Shown: positions 1 through 11,844 of the stretch, piece after piece | How the letters are laid out: every line of letters begins with the position of its first letter | Position numbering within the stretch: the first letter of the stretch is position 1 | NCBI GenBank assembly: GCA_029204225.1 | Contig: CM055104.1 | Location: 52,568,294 to 52,632,293, forward strand | Reading direction: 5' to 3' | Length of the DNA: 64,000 nucleotides | Source of the DNA: Diphasiastrum complanatum | Lineage: Eukaryota > Streptophyta > Lycopodiopsida > Lycopodiales > Lycopodiaceae | The notes under the pieces: model-generated | Databases searched by the model: none | What the model saw: the letters and a program-made list of their open reading frames with translations, nothing else | What the model was told of the DNA's origin: nothing | Made by a program: the position numbers and the translations under genes

Positions 1-697
1 TTTTCATTGATACTTTACATCTGTTATTTTCTCAAGTCATTTAGCCTGTAAAATTGTGAGCTTCTTTGATGTAAAATATTACTGTTTGGAACTTGATACA
101 TAGCTTGTATTGCCTCTTGGTGTGCTATCTGCATTTGTCTGCAGAAAAACTGTTGTCTGGTCTTGTACTGATTTGATTGCCCTGTGTAGAAAGAATTGAT
201 CAGTTGACCATTTACTGTTTTTTAAAAAAAGTTTGCTTCATTGAACATAATCTAATAGTAACTTGGTCAGAATGATTTCTCTGAAGCGCAAATTCAATGT
301 TCTGCTTGTGTTTTACAAATTTCAGGCTTAAGTAATTGATGCTATACTTTATGTCAAACCCTTCTGCTGCTTAATACCTACTACTTTTTCCTATGAATAA
401 ATGCACCAGGGTGTTTCCTTCTGCTGCTTAATACATACGAGCACATTAAAGGTGGGTCAGCATGGGGATATGCTTGCAGTAACAAAGTCTTAGAACTAAT
501 GCACATGAGTATTACAGTGCATTTTGAAGCATTCTCTAGTGGCTGTTTTATTAACTAAGCTTGTAAGTGCTATATCCTTAGCCACCTCAGTGCACAATAT
601 GCAAAACAGCTTCGTTGTCATCTTAGATGCTTGGAAGATATCGATCATCCATCTAGTTTTTTGTTGCTTACAGGGTTTGCATATTGGAGTTGTTGCA

Positions 698-753
<56 letters not shown>

Positions 754-2431
754 GGATTTTGAAAGAAGAAATAGGAGCAAAGAGTTGTCAAGATGTACAC
801 CTTAGGCAGAGTTCATTTATGCAAACATATCTAGCATCAAAGCTTGAAACTGAATCATTTTTATTTTCATAATTCATTTTCAAGGTAATCTTTATGATAT
901 TTAAAGAATCGTGATAAAATGACTGTCACAGCTCATTTGTGTTTTTTAGCTAACATTTTCTTCATATTTCATCTATCATAGGTGCCATCATTGTTGCTTT
1001 ATCAATGTAATCTCTCTTTTGATCATATTAGTTGATGTTTCATGAGACTCTTATTAAACATATTAATGTGTTAAATAGTGTTCTAGTGTTGGACCAAGCA
1101 ATTCCTAATTTTGGGTATGCTTATTGGTGACTTTTTTTTAATTGGCTGTGTAGTATGCCCATTTCCTAGTATAGATCAAACCATCTATTGCTCAATGTAC
1201 TTGTATTAGTTCTCTACCCAATATCAATTTCTTTTTGTCACCTTTTGATAGACTAGGGTATATCTTTTTTTCTAAATTTGGAGCCAAGTTTGTGATGTTA
1301 ATCTTTCAATTAGAATAAGTTGAATGATTCCTTCCTTGAGAAATTATGTATGTGGTATGATTAAAATACTATCCCAAAACATGAATGTTGGGGTATACTC
1401 AAATGCCTTGCTATAAGGATGGTAACTTGTAAAAAATGTATTATGATAATATTTATGTTCATAAATTCTCATATTTCATTGTTTGGCCTCATGCCTCTCT
1501 TTGCATGAATTGTTATTTGCAAATACAATTAAGACATATAGGACCTATTTATCTACTATGGCCAACCTTCAAAATTCCAAGCACCTCCTTTAAAGTTGAC
1601 TTTTTTGACAAACAACATTGACCAACTTGAATATATAGTATTGCCTTTCAAGGCAAGACAAAAAACCTCTATAAGCATCAAGGGGTATGCATATTATACT
1701 ACCTGAATACGTGCTAAAGATTCTTCTTGAGAGGTAGTCATGATTAGCTTTCTAATGCTACTATATGTTTAATAAAGCATATTATTTGAGTCTGATACGT
1801 TGTGTAAGAAGTGTTGATATCTAAAATTGTTCAAAAATAGTTTAGTTTCAAAATAGACCACAATCATAGAAGAGGTTAGAATGGAGACTCTTGAACAACA
1901 CTTCAAGATGATGGCCATTGAAATAGATAAAGTATCCAAAATGATGGCCAATAGAGTAACTAACTCCTCGATTTGTAACAACATGAATTAATGTTTATCA
2001 ATGATGAAACACATCTTAATATCAAAACAATTGGATCACCATTGTTATCGCAATTAACTTGAGGTGTTGTCATCTAGATCTGATCAACCTTTTTAACGTA
2101 AGCATAGATATTCATGTTGTAAAATAACCAATAAGATATGCACATTTTTTCTTGCAAAATTGTTGAAAACATTAGAAGAAACTAATGTTTATTGACTTTC
2201 AATGCAAAAAAAATAAGGTGAGCAATATGCTTTGAGATACATATTTTCTTGAACTATGTTGAAATTGAAAGTATGAGTTTGTAAAAAATTTATCTAGACT
2301 ATTCACCGACATAGTCATTTCAACACATTATTTGAAAGATCCCCTTATTGAAGTATCCAAGTCTAATTTGATGTGCTAACTTAAGACTTACACAACTAGC
2401 TCATCATGCATGGAGGCCAATGTAATGCAAA
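1..2431. other. Intergenic AT-rich DNA, no gene recognised
   Basis: No reading frame on either strand looks like a known protein, and the frames present are short and of biased composition. The only structure seen is the compound simple repeat near 697-757. This could be intron or flanking sequence of a gene outside the window; nothing in it decides that. Confidence 0.5.
697..757. repeat. Compound microsatellite (TG)n-(GA)n-(G)n
   Basis: A TG run is followed directly by a GA run and then by about 12 G residues. The arginine/glutamate- and threonine/histidine-rich frames crossing it are artefacts of the repeat. Confidence 0.95.
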
Positions 2432-2893
2432 TTGTGGCTTTTGCGAAGTAGTAAGTATTATGATCATCCATGTGGTTCCAATAGACCAACGAGATTGAAT
2501 TATGACCTACTGCACCCGATCTTAGCCCACGCACCATTCGAAAAGTGGGGATTGGATTATATTGGTCCAATTCACCCTGCAGCAAGGAGTTCTCAGGCTC
2601 GATACATAATTGTAGCCACAGACTATCTCACCAAGTGGGTCGAAGCCAAGGCAGTAAGAGTAGCTGATGCTAGGAACACTGCCACGTTCCTTTATGAAAA
2701 TATCATTGTGCGCTTCGGATGTCTGGTGGAACTAGTCAGCGATCGCGGAAGTCATTTCATCAATGAGACCATCAAGGTCCTGTTGGAGGAATTCTTCGTA
2801 ATCCATAGAACCAGTACGCCTTATTATCCACGTGGTAATGGGCAAGCAGAATCATCCAATAAGATCTTGTGTAGCGTGCTCACGAAAACATGA
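2432..2893 (+). pseudogene. Ty3/gypsy integrase catalytic core, fragment
   Basis: The translated segment is the retroviral-type integrase core that inserts element DNA into the host genome. The three acidic residues are visible: Asp in LDYIGP, Asp in VSDRG, and Glu in GNGQAES, with 35 residues between the second and third, the DD35E spacing of this family. The N-terminal zinc-binding region is not recognisable upstream, and the frame leaves the integrase family abruptly near 2885, running into unrelated proline-rich sequence. No reverse transcriptase or protease lies beside it, so this is a stranded fragment of a gypsy element rather than a working gene. The start chosen is only the first Met of the open frame. 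The assignment to gypsy rather than copia rests on the core motifs and is secure. Confidence 0.85.
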
Positions 2894-3815
2894 GCCTCGC
2901 CCTCCATGCTTATGCCACCTGGGACGTGCCGAAGACACGCCTGTTGATACCACTTCCATTTATGTTCCATTATCCCTACTTCGTCCATCACCATCGCATC
3001 CTCCATCACTCATGCCGCCACCGTTGCTCCCCTCACGTTTAATCCCTCTAATTCTCAGTTGTCTCCTGACACTCTGACGTGGATGCAAGTCATCAATTTT
3101 TCACCCCCACGCCAGCCCATTTCTACTCCATCCTCACCTTCCATACTCCACACCACACTTCAGTTTCCCTCTGTTCCTCCCATCATGTCGTTTGGACAAA
3201 CCGTCCTCACCCCCGTTTCCACTGTTGCTTCTCGCACCCCACATGTTTTTCCACCAAAGGTTGCCGAGGGCAACCAACCGTTGCCTGATGATGCATTTGT
3301 TCAAACCATTTTTCATACCATCGCCAGATCGGACTGATCCCACCGCCCCAGATGACATCAAGTCCAACGAGAACCTCATTGAAGACAATGACAATAGAGC
3401 TCCACAAGTCGTCGGGGCCAATACCACACAAGCCCCCATCAGTGCCAGTGTACCGGCTTCTCCCACAGACTTAACGATGGCGTACCAGACTCTGGGCAAA
3501 TACATCTTGGAGGCGTGCCAACAGTTCATGGAGAAGAAGGCAAAGTCGAAGATCAGCTGTCAGTCGCTCGTGTGTATTATCGAGCTGCCCTTCTTGGCGA
3601 TCCATGGACATGCAGATTCCAAGCGTGAGTTGACCAAGACTGGTTGACAGGAGTCCACAAGTCCCTTCACACGCCCAAGGACTTGAAGAAACTAGACTGC
3701 CTCAACTTTATGGAAGACGTCACGACCTACCTGATCCAACAAAGGCGGGCCAAGAAGACTCTTTACTGAACCGGCAGAGTGATGAGGGACCGGCACTACT
3801 TCAGGCTGTGGGTCA
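2894..3815 (+). other. Decayed coding-like segment, unidentified
   Basis: After the integrase fragment comes C-rich sequence with Pro/Ser/Thr-rich frames on the plus strand. Between about 3540 and 3840 one frame reads like degraded protein (for example ARVYYRAALLGDPW and, later, LDCLNFMEDVTTYLIQQRR), interrupted by stops. I do not recognise the family. Because an LTR-like block starts at 3816, it may be the tail of a second LTR element, but that is inference. Confidence 0.3.
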
Positions 3816-4631
3816 TGTTGGGGGTATTCCCAACGAATTGTAAATAAATAAAATTGACCAATAAAATGTGTTGCAAGGGCATGGCATCCTGCGCGTATAA
3901 GCCTATGGCCCAATGAGCACGCAAGCTTAAGTGTAAATAAAATAAAATAGACTTGGGCCTTTGAATTAAAATAAAACTAGAGGCCCAAAGTCATTTTTAA
4001 ACTTAGAGATCACTTTTTAGAGTTGGGTCCAAATTGGGACTCACATGAATCTTGTGAATTTCAATGTACTTTTTGTGGACCCTTGGATCAAATTGGGTCC
4101 AAGATGAATGGATAGGATCAATGTAAATATTAGCCAATAGGATTTTGGGGCAAGGGCCTTCCCCATTTTATAAAAAGGCACCATTTGTACAATATTTTCA
4201 TGCTTAATAGAGAGGAGGAGACTCTATCATTTTGAGAGCTCAAGCATCCTCATTTGCTAATCACTCTTGCTTATGCCATTGTTGTGCTTGCTGGTTATTT
4301 CCATTTCCCATGCTTTTTGTTTATGCTAGTTAAGGTTTTTCCATAAGCAATGAAATTGAGCATTTGAGCTAACATCCATCTCATCTCTCTCTCTCTTTCT
4401 CTCTTCTCCTTCTCCTTCCTCTTCTATTCTATCCTTTCTCTTCACCCACAATCATGATGAAGGTAGTTAGGGGAGTAGAGTTAGTGTGAGTAGTGTTAGG
4501 GGAGGTAGAGTTAGACAACAAGTAGGAAACTAACTAAAAGTAGCATTTATGCATAGTTAGGTACCTATCCAGTGAACTAACCCTTGTTGATAGGCGGGAG
4601 GGCTATACTATGCAAGATCTTCAACCCTACA
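3816..4631 (+). mobile_element. Candidate LTR (solo or end of a lost element)
   Basis: The block begins TGTTGGGGGTATT and can be read to a CA at 4631. It contains a TATAAAAAGG box near 4170, as an LTR promoter would, followed by a CT-rich stretch. Flanking five-base direct repeats do not match (GGTCA against GACTC), so the exact ends or the solo-LTR status are not proven. The minus-strand copia integrase fragment begins within a few bases of its right end. Confidence 0.45.
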
Positions 4632-4634
4632 GAC

Positions 4635-5062
4635 TCAAATTGTCGTGTCGATGGTAGGCGTCGAAGGTTCGCATAGAACTATGTCTTTTCCTTTGAAGTC
4701 GATGAACTGATCTTCGATAAAGATTGTATTCCTGCTGAATAAAATCTGATGGGCATCAAGGTTGTACAGCTTGTAAGTATTGTCAGAGAAAGTGTATCCA
4801 ATTAGGATGGTCTTGAGACCTTGGAAGTCGAATTTCTTCCTTGTCTCCTTCGAAATCTGCGCATAGGCAATGCATCCGAACACTTGTAGGTTTTTCAATG
4901 AAGGCTTAGATAATGTCCAAACCTCATGGGGTGTTTTGCTTGAGAGGGCCTTGGTCGAACATTTGTTCTGGATGTAAGTTGTAGTGGAAACAGCTTCAGC
5001 CCAAAAGCTCTTTGGCAATGATGCATGTGCCAGCATGCATTTGGTTGACTCGACCAGGGTAC
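4635..5062 (-). pseudogene. Copia integrase C-terminal fragment
   Basis: The minus frame carries the segment that follows the integrase core in Ty1/copia polyproteins: LAHASLPKSFWAEAV, then TPHEVW, FGCIAYAQI and ILIGYT, all standard blocks of this region. It starts at about 5062 with the residues RTLVES and is open for about 140 codons. Upstream (higher coordinates) it is cut by the 3' LTR of another copia element (5071-5772), which appears to have inserted into this integrase. The missing front half was not found on the far side of that element, because that element is itself truncated near 7157. Confidence 0.85.
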
Positions 5063-5070
5063 GATTTTTT

Positions 5071-5772
5071 TGCGAACAGGTTTGTTTTGTATCGCGAATG
5101 TATTTATTTCTTTTAAATTTGCTTGTGCAGAAGCTTACAGGATCCCAGACACGCGACTACAGATCACAGAATAGATTTCATTCTAGCAATCAAAACAGCG
5201 GAAGACAAGGAGATGCACGAGATGGAGCAACTATATTATCGGTTTAATTTTTAGAGCGAGATGGTCAGTGTCTCGCTCATTGGCAGTCTGACGCTCTACT
5301 CTTTCGTTGTGTTCTGTTCGTTGGCAGACTTTCATGCACAACTTTTCATTTCTATTCATTTCTTTTCTGCTCTACTCACGCACATTCTCTGTGTATATTT
5401 TGATCGAAAAAAATAGTTTATATCTCCACTATGTGGAGTTTACAAGATAGCTAAACAGAGAATTACAAGAGTAGTTAATGCTAAACAACTAATCAGTTAC
5501 TCTCCGTTATTGCTAGCCATTTCAGCTGGGTGTGAAGTTTAAGACTCCATGCCCGTTGAGCTGCCAGCTGGCAGCGCGAAAGATTTTCTTTTGTTTCGTG
5601 TCGTTTCGTGTGTCCTGGAGGCATGTTTGACTTTCGTGAATTGTTTGACTTTCGAGATTCGCTTTGCTTCGTGTCTCAGGGTTTTTGAGATACGTTGACT
5701 TTCGCGAATTGTTTGCCATTCGACCTTCGCTTCGCGTCGTAGCAAAGTTGCAGGAGTTTACCATTTTTTACA
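5071..5772 (-). repeat. 3' LTR of copia element A2 (LTR-A family)
   Basis: On the minus strand the block starts TGTAAAAAATGG directly after the polypurine tract CAAGAGGGAG and ends GTTCGCA at 5071. It matches the LTR at 38304-39048 through most of its length, including an unusual run of repeated GAAGCGAA and CACGAAG motifs. The start TGTA in place of TGTTA is a small change relative to the sister copy. Confidence 0.8.
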
Positions 5773-6142
5773 CTCCCTCTTGAACTTTGCAGCTTTGCAC
5801 GTTCATTCCAATTGCCTTTCTTTGCTTTGCGAAGAGTGGCTTGTCGGGCAGCTTTGTGAGTAGATCTGCAATGATGTCTTCAGATTTTATGTACTGGACC
5901 TGGAGCTCTCCTTTCGAGATCAAATCTCGAATGTGATGGTACTTTAGAGGTATTTGTTTTGTCTTTGAATGAAAGACAGGATCCTGGAACAGATAAATGG
6001 CACTCTGAGAGTCCATCATCATCGTGCATGGTCCTCCTTGTGGTATCCCAATTGCCTCCAGCATCATCTGCAACCACACTATCTCGTTCGCCACCTTTGA
6101 AACTGCGACGTACTCAGTTTTGCAAGAAGATTGAGCTCCCAA
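5768..6142 (-). pseudogene. Copia RNase H C-terminal half (element A2)
   Basis: The frame holds the conserved copia RNase H blocks: AQSSCKTEYVAVSKVANEIVWL, the active-site Asp context MMDSQSAIYL, then KTKQIPLKYHHIRDLI and IIADLLTKLPD before the stop. This enzyme degrades the RNA strand of the RNA-DNA hybrid during reverse transcription. The upstream half is in other frames and broken. It ends just before the polypurine tract and LTR, as expected for the end of pol. Confidence 0.85.
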
Positions 6143-6240
6143 GGTTTGCTTTTTGCATATCCAGCTGATTGCTGCTCTGCGCTATTGTACATCCTCTAGT
6201 TATGGACTTGTTGTCATCTTTGTGGCTCGCCCAGCTTGCA

Positions 6241-6750
6241 TCACTGTAGTGGTGCAGTTCGAATCCTTTTCTTTCGTTTTCTGCTCTGTAGGTTAATCCC
6301 ATATTTTGGGTACCCTTCAGATATTGATGGATTCGTTTTGTCATTTGCCAATGTGCCATGCCAAGATGGGAAGAGAATTATACCTGCCATCTTTTGTTCT
6401 TCCTCTTCTATTTTTGGGCAATCATGCTTCGTCAGCTTGGCACCAGCTATCATTGGTGTGGCCTTTTCTTTGCAGTCCATCATGTGATACTGCTTGAGCA
6501 CCTTTCTGGCATATTCAAACTGACTCAAGTGCATTTTGCCTTTTATTCGATCTCTTCTGATCTCCAGCCCGAGGCATTTTGTTGCTTCTCCTAGATCTTT
6601 GATTTCATAATTTTCAGAAATCTGACTTTTCGTGTCTTTGATTAACATCAAGGAATTTCCTATCATCAGGGAATCATCCACGAAAATAGTCAGTATCACA
6701 AAATCTTTTCCTACTCTTTTTATGTAGACATTACAGTCCGGTTGTGTAGG
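6241..6750 (-). pseudogene. Copia reverse transcriptase C-terminal half (element A2)
   Basis: The frame contains the catalytic motif as IFVDDSLMIG, followed by DLGEATKCLGLEIRRDR, LSQFEYARKVLKQYHM and further copia RT-connection blocks. Relative to the sister copy at 36891-37853 it lacks about 25 residues after QKMAG. The N-terminal RT half is missing: near 6750-6770 the frame jumps from integrase sequence (motif GRCMMAQAQ) straight into sequence that lies about 1.1 kb downstream in the sister copy. Confidence 0.85.
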
Positions 6751-6853
6751 ATTGCAATTGAGCTTGTGCCATCATGCATCTGCCTCCTTCGAGTAGCATC
6801 ATGTTTCTTCTTTTCGCGACACCATTATATTCTGGTGTGTACGTTGGAGTGAA

Positions 6854-7155
6854 CTAATGCTCAATCCCTTGTTCTTGGAAAATTTTTGAAAACTCTTTGC
6901 TCTTGTACTCACCTCCATTGTCAGATCTGATGATGTGAATCTTCTTTGAGGTGTGTCGCTTTGCAAATGCCACGAACTTCTTCAAGGAATCAAACACTTT
7001 GGATTTTTTCTTTAGGCAATAGATCGTAGTCATCCGACTGTAGTCATCTATGAACGTCAAGAAATACCTCGATCCTAAGAGCGAATCCATTTTCATCGAT
7101 CCACAGACATCTGAGTGGACGAGCTCAAGAACTTCTTTGGCTCTTCTTCTCCTGC
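6854..7155 (-). pseudogene. Copia integrase core start (element A2)
   Basis: The frame shows LVHSDVCG followed by KMDSLLGSRYFLTFIDDYSRM and RSDNGGEY, so two of the three catalytic acidic residues are present. The third lies past a stop at 6854. The match to the sister element stops near 7157, marking the 5' truncation of A2. Confidence 0.85.
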
Positions 7156-7157
7156 AT

Positions 7158-8480
7158 GCTTACCAAGTATTACTAAATTGTGCCAAAAACACAAACTCCT
7201 ACCATGTCACCTCCTTGATAGTGTAATATGATTTGGTATGGCACACTAGGATCACAAGTTATCCAAACCAATCTCTCTTCGTCTATACATGCATTGATCA
7301 ATTTAATGGAGAATATTTTTACATGTGGACTTAAAAAATGGTGCTACTAGAGAAGGATCTCTGAGAGCTTGAATGAGCACGATAGCCACAAACCTGAGTA
7401 GTACATACACACAAAAAATGTGTCATGCCTTTTAATTCATTTGAAGGAAGTGTGTCAATATAACTTCATAAAAATAAAATTTGATATTGTTTCCTATTGC
7501 TCGCAATTCTTAAGGCGTCAAGTATGATCACTATAACGAACTACCTTGGTATTTGCCTTTTACAGTGTCATTAATATTGTCCTTGTCAAGCCAATTCTTC
7601 ATTCTCCATTATTTTAATTCGATGGGTTGTGTCAACAAAGGTCTTTATGTTCCCTAGTACATTAAAACCATTAAAAAACTCATTGAACTCTTCAAAAAAT
7701 TTGTAAATCAACTTATGCTTCGTAACTAAATTATTGCTCTAAACAATATTGCACCTTGTGACATTGAAATGATAGAGACCATTTTTCTGATTTACCCTTC
7801 CTATTACAGATTCCCTTCATATCTTCTTGGATAATTCCCTAGCAATGGCACATCATTTCAATCTGGTACTACCAAGGACTATCAATTTGAATTCTCATAT
7901 CCTCGATAAACCTTTCTTGTTTTTCCTTCATTATTGCTTGAAACATCACCACCTTTGTTGCCTTCATCGTTACTCTAAGATTTTTTGGGGCAATATGGCA
8001 AAATTTCATTTATAATTTTATGAGGATGGCCAAAACTAAAAATAGATGTATATTGTTTGCAAATATTTTTAACTACTCCAAAATTATTTGCAAACAATAT
8101 ACATCTAATTTTAATTTTTTCTTTTGAAGTACAACAAACTCTAAAGAAAAAATTGGATGATACTCATATCGCAAAAATAATCAATGTCCATTTTTAAGTA
8201 TGCAATTTAAACATTTCGAAATTTTTTAAGAATTTCAAATGCAACATTCATTTATGGAGTGTCAAAAAAATTGTATGCTTGCAGTAAACATTTCTAGAGT
8301 AAGTATTGCAAAGCTAAAAGAAAATAGGCATTATAAAGAATCTCTAAAGTCAATTATATAATTTGCGCTCCATACCATGGTTGTAACTTAATGTACAATT
8401 TCGATTCTAATCCCTAAAATGGTACAAAGTAGACTATATGATGTAGTGCAAAGCGGGCAACACTAGGGCCTAAACACTAA
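7158..8480. other. No gene recognised; AT-rich, possibly very old repeat
   Basis: No open frame of recognisable origin. A few minus-strand stretches between 7550 and 7900 give short protein-like runs split by many stops, which might be an eroded retroelement, but no motif supports a family. Confidence 0.4.
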
Positions 8481-8682
8481 ACCATGAAGAGTCTACACAA
8501 CACTCACACACTCACTCAAGTCTTGACTTTCAATGTCTCATTCCTCACACTCAATGCTCATTCATCCACCCACAGTTCAATCCCTCTCAAGTTCAATCCC
8601 TCTCAAGAGTTGCACTACAATCTCAAGACTCACACTTGTCATTCTCAAACACATGTCTCTCTCACACACGCGCAAGCATGCA

Positions 8683-8706
8683 CACACACACACACACACA
8701 CAATGC

Positions 8707-8750
<44 letters not shown>
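8683..8750. repeat. Microsatellites (CA)n and (TC)n
   Basis: A CA run at about 8683-8702 and a TC run at about 8711-8750, embedded in a C/A/T-rich stretch from about 8484. The His/Thr- and Ser/Leu-rich frames there come from the repeats. Confidence 0.95.
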
Positions 8751-8753
<3 letters not shown>

Positions 8754-8892
8754 AGAAACATGCATGCTTCAAACCTTAAAAAAATTAAAGCGAAGAGATA
8801 TACATCACAAATTGGACACAATATCCCATATTGTCTATCTTAGCATGCTAAAGCTCCCAGGATATGTGATCCTAGACAAATTCCAACCATGA

Positions 8893-11816
8893 AAGAAAGT
8901 TCCATATGTAAAGGCCAAACACCAATGATAGCTTCAGATGATACACTACCTAGAATTCAAAGATGTGCAAGAGCAAGACCAAGATGATGGTGTTACTATG
9001 AATAGTTCATTTAAGAATTAAACACTAATCTATGGAAGTATAAAAATCAAGTGGAAGTTGTGCTTTTCTACAAATTCTTTTGAGCAGATTGTAATTTTTT
9101 ACTTCATTTTGCACCAAGATTCAAAGTTGTCCCTTATCATTGAAAGAGTTTTATTTGATATACTTTAACTGTAGTCACTTTTTGTTAGGAGGACCTTAAA
9201 ACCCATTGTAAAATGAAGGCTCAGATGTTTCCACACCCATTTCAAGGTTTTAAACATTTAACCACTACAATACTACAAAACAAAAGCATTGCAACTTTAG
9301 CCTCCATATTCTTGAATGTTTGCCGCAATAAACAAATCAAAAGTTTACAGAAGACTATTGGCCATTTATATGAAACCTAACCAATAAGGTTCACATAGTA
9401 ATGATCAAGATTAACATGGTTCCATAAAGAAATACATTAGTTAGCATAAAGTATCAAAAAGTCCGCAAATCTTAAATCAACAATATGACTATTTCGCTCA
9501 AAGGACTTGATTGGACAAAATCATACTAACAATTTAAGACACTTAAACATTAGCTAGAAACATATTCATATGGCAATTGTTGTCATATGGCAGCTTTCAT
9601 TAGAGGAATTCTGAATCCAAAAAAAAACTCTATAAAGGAATGCCAACTAGATTGACAAATTTTTTTGATGTAAATTACCTTCTGCCCAATGCTTTGTCAT
9701 TCTTGCCCCCACTATTTTCTATGGTTGACCATACTATGTAATTATAGTTTATAATTCATTAAATATAGTATACCTTTTAAACCGTCTCTCTAATTGAGCC
9801 AAAAATAAAACCATTACAGAGTGCTCGACAAAGAGCTTTCCAATGACCCCCTACATGACCTAGTTTCAAGCTACTATTCAAAAGTTGTAGTCAATCAAAG
9901 TTTTCAAAAGACCCAACAAGATGCAAATTAATCCCTTTTGGAAGGTTCACCCAAGCACAACATTGAAATTAATCACATACATCATCTTATGCATGCGCAA
10001 AGGCTCTTTAACTTTTGTTGCTATGGAAATGTCCTCCCAAACACCCTCAAACAACTTCACAAGGTCTATGAAATGCCAAAAAGTATGCAAATCCATAACT
10101 TTCTTACTAAGCATGAGTGTCAAAACTGCCACTTCTACATAGAAAGCATGTAAATTGAAGTAGAAGAAGCACTAAGCATGTACCAAATTCAAGTCTTCTC
10201 ATCAAGTTTTTGTGAGATGACAACAGTTTGCTCCATTTGCCATATAATTGAAAAGATATTTGATAGTATTATTACAGAGATTTATTGGACTAACATATAA
10301 CACCAAGCTAAATACTAAACAACAATTCTAAATCTCTTTTAACTTGCATCTTTCTCAAACGAATGAGACTTTTCAAAAGCTTACCCAGCCATCACACTTT
10401 CCAAAAGAGTCAAATTGGTCAACCCAGGACCAAAAAAACAACATGATTTTGAGATGCAATACCAGTGAAATTTATTGAACAATTCTACCATTTAATCTGG
10501 ATAGATTTATTACTAGTTTGATATAAAAATGCTTCAAGATTTTTACCGAAACAGCTGAAACCTTTTCAGAAGCTTACACATCTAAAAGGTTTCACCGAAA
10601 GTGCTCTTAAAAACTTTGCCAAACCGAAACCACAGAATATATTTGATTGGGTTATATCACTGTTAATTGAAGATGCATGACCAAAGATCAAAATTAGTTA
10701 CAACCAGGACAAACAAGAATATGCTTTCATCTTCCCAGAAGAACTTGCTCAAGGCACCTCGGAGTCAACTATAATGGTATCAACTCATAATGGTAATACA
10801 ACTCTAGTTAGAGTAAAGCTTGGCTATCTTCGTACATAGAAGATTAGTTTGGATATCTTTTCTTGAAGAAGAAACTTTCCCTTGAGAAAATGATAACAAC
10901 AAAACACTCCATCGAAACACCTAAGAAAAAATAATGATGACTAGGGCTGAAACTCATGACTCCATCTTCTGGTCTTTGCTTCTCTGTGCGCTTTCGAATT
11001 CTTATCCCAGTAAAACAACTGTCATTTGAGATAAAGCCCAAATGTTATTCTATGGCACCACTATACCTGCTATAATTTGTGCTGATATCTAGCTAAAACT
11101 GAATTAGAGCAGGGGAAGTGCAAAAGGATCTAAAATTTCATCTTGCATTGCCATGGATTCCAGAATAACTACCGAACACATTCATTTGAACATCCTATTA
11201 AGCATGCCCAGGACGTGGAACAATGCTCTAATGCAAAACAGCTGTAATCAAAAACAGACTCAGTAACGTACTTTTCACTTAGGTTTTCCCTGATACGAAG
11301 AAAATAACAAAAACATTACTGATTTAGGCACCCCCTATTCACACAAATATTATGCAACACAAGCTTCATATATTTTGGAAGGCTTAGCAAGCAAACACAC
11401 AACACTCTGACAACAGAAAAACTGATGCTTCAGCTTGTCTCCAAATCTATACATAACCGATTGTGTAACCTTTTCAGCATGATTGGCCCAAAATACTTGA
11501 ATGATTTAAATTTCTCCAAAGTTGGACAGCATATTACTATTTGAGTGGAATTAATGGCAGTAATCCATATATAGCAACAAAATATGCACACTACAGCAGG
11601 AAAGCTTCAAAGCTATCTTGAAGTGCACAAATTCAGCTCACTTAAAATACAAATGTCAGGAACCTGCTTCAAGGGACTGATATTTTTGAATGCTTAAAGC
11701 TGGACTGCAGCCCAGTTAGGCTGCTTAAGAAGATACTGCTACTGAATTATCAAAAGTAACTCTTACCTGCCTACTTCGGTACCAATCCTCCATCATTTAT
11801 GAACTTGAATCATGAA
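8893..11816. other. Downstream flank of the HP30-like gene, no gene recognised
   Basis: AT-rich DNA with no protein-like frame. The part nearest 11816 must contain the 3' UTR of the minus-strand HP30-like gene, but no polyadenylation signal close to the stop could be singled out with confidence. Confidence 0.4.
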
Positions 11817-11844
11817 TTACTCTCTGCTGCTCAGTTCTGGATGC
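11817..11844 (-). CDS. HP30: HP30-like gene, exon 6 (terminal)
   Basis: After the acceptor TCGTATAG the exon completes an Arg codon and encodes HPELSSRE followed by TAA. The short polar tail fits the C-terminus of the family. It is tiny (28 coding bases), so it rests on phase, splice site and position. Confidence 0.75.

Larger units (their letters stand above)
5071..7157 (-). mobile_element. Truncated Ty1/copia element A2
   Basis: A minus-strand copia element of the same family as the plus-strand element at 34390-39048. In its own direction it holds the integrase core start (7155-6854), a junction to the reverse transcriptase C-terminal half (from about 6750), RNase H (6142-5768), a polypurine tract and a 3' LTR (5772-5071). 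The 5' LTR, gag, protease and first part of integrase are absent. Compared with the sister copy, about 1.1 kb between integrase and reverse transcriptase has been deleted. It inserted into another copia integrase on the low-coordinate side. Confidence 0.85.

Noticed and set aside
524-805. Open frames across the TG/GA microsatellite
   Set aside because: Dipeptide runs from simple repeats; no conserved sequence outside them.
6241-6270. Possible tRNA B-box (GCAGTTCGAATCC)
   Set aside because: Lies inside reverse transcriptase/RNase H sequence of copia A2, with no A-box or stem structure at the right distance.
8484-8892. His/Thr- and Ser/Leu-rich open frames
   Set aside because: Created by CA and TC runs.
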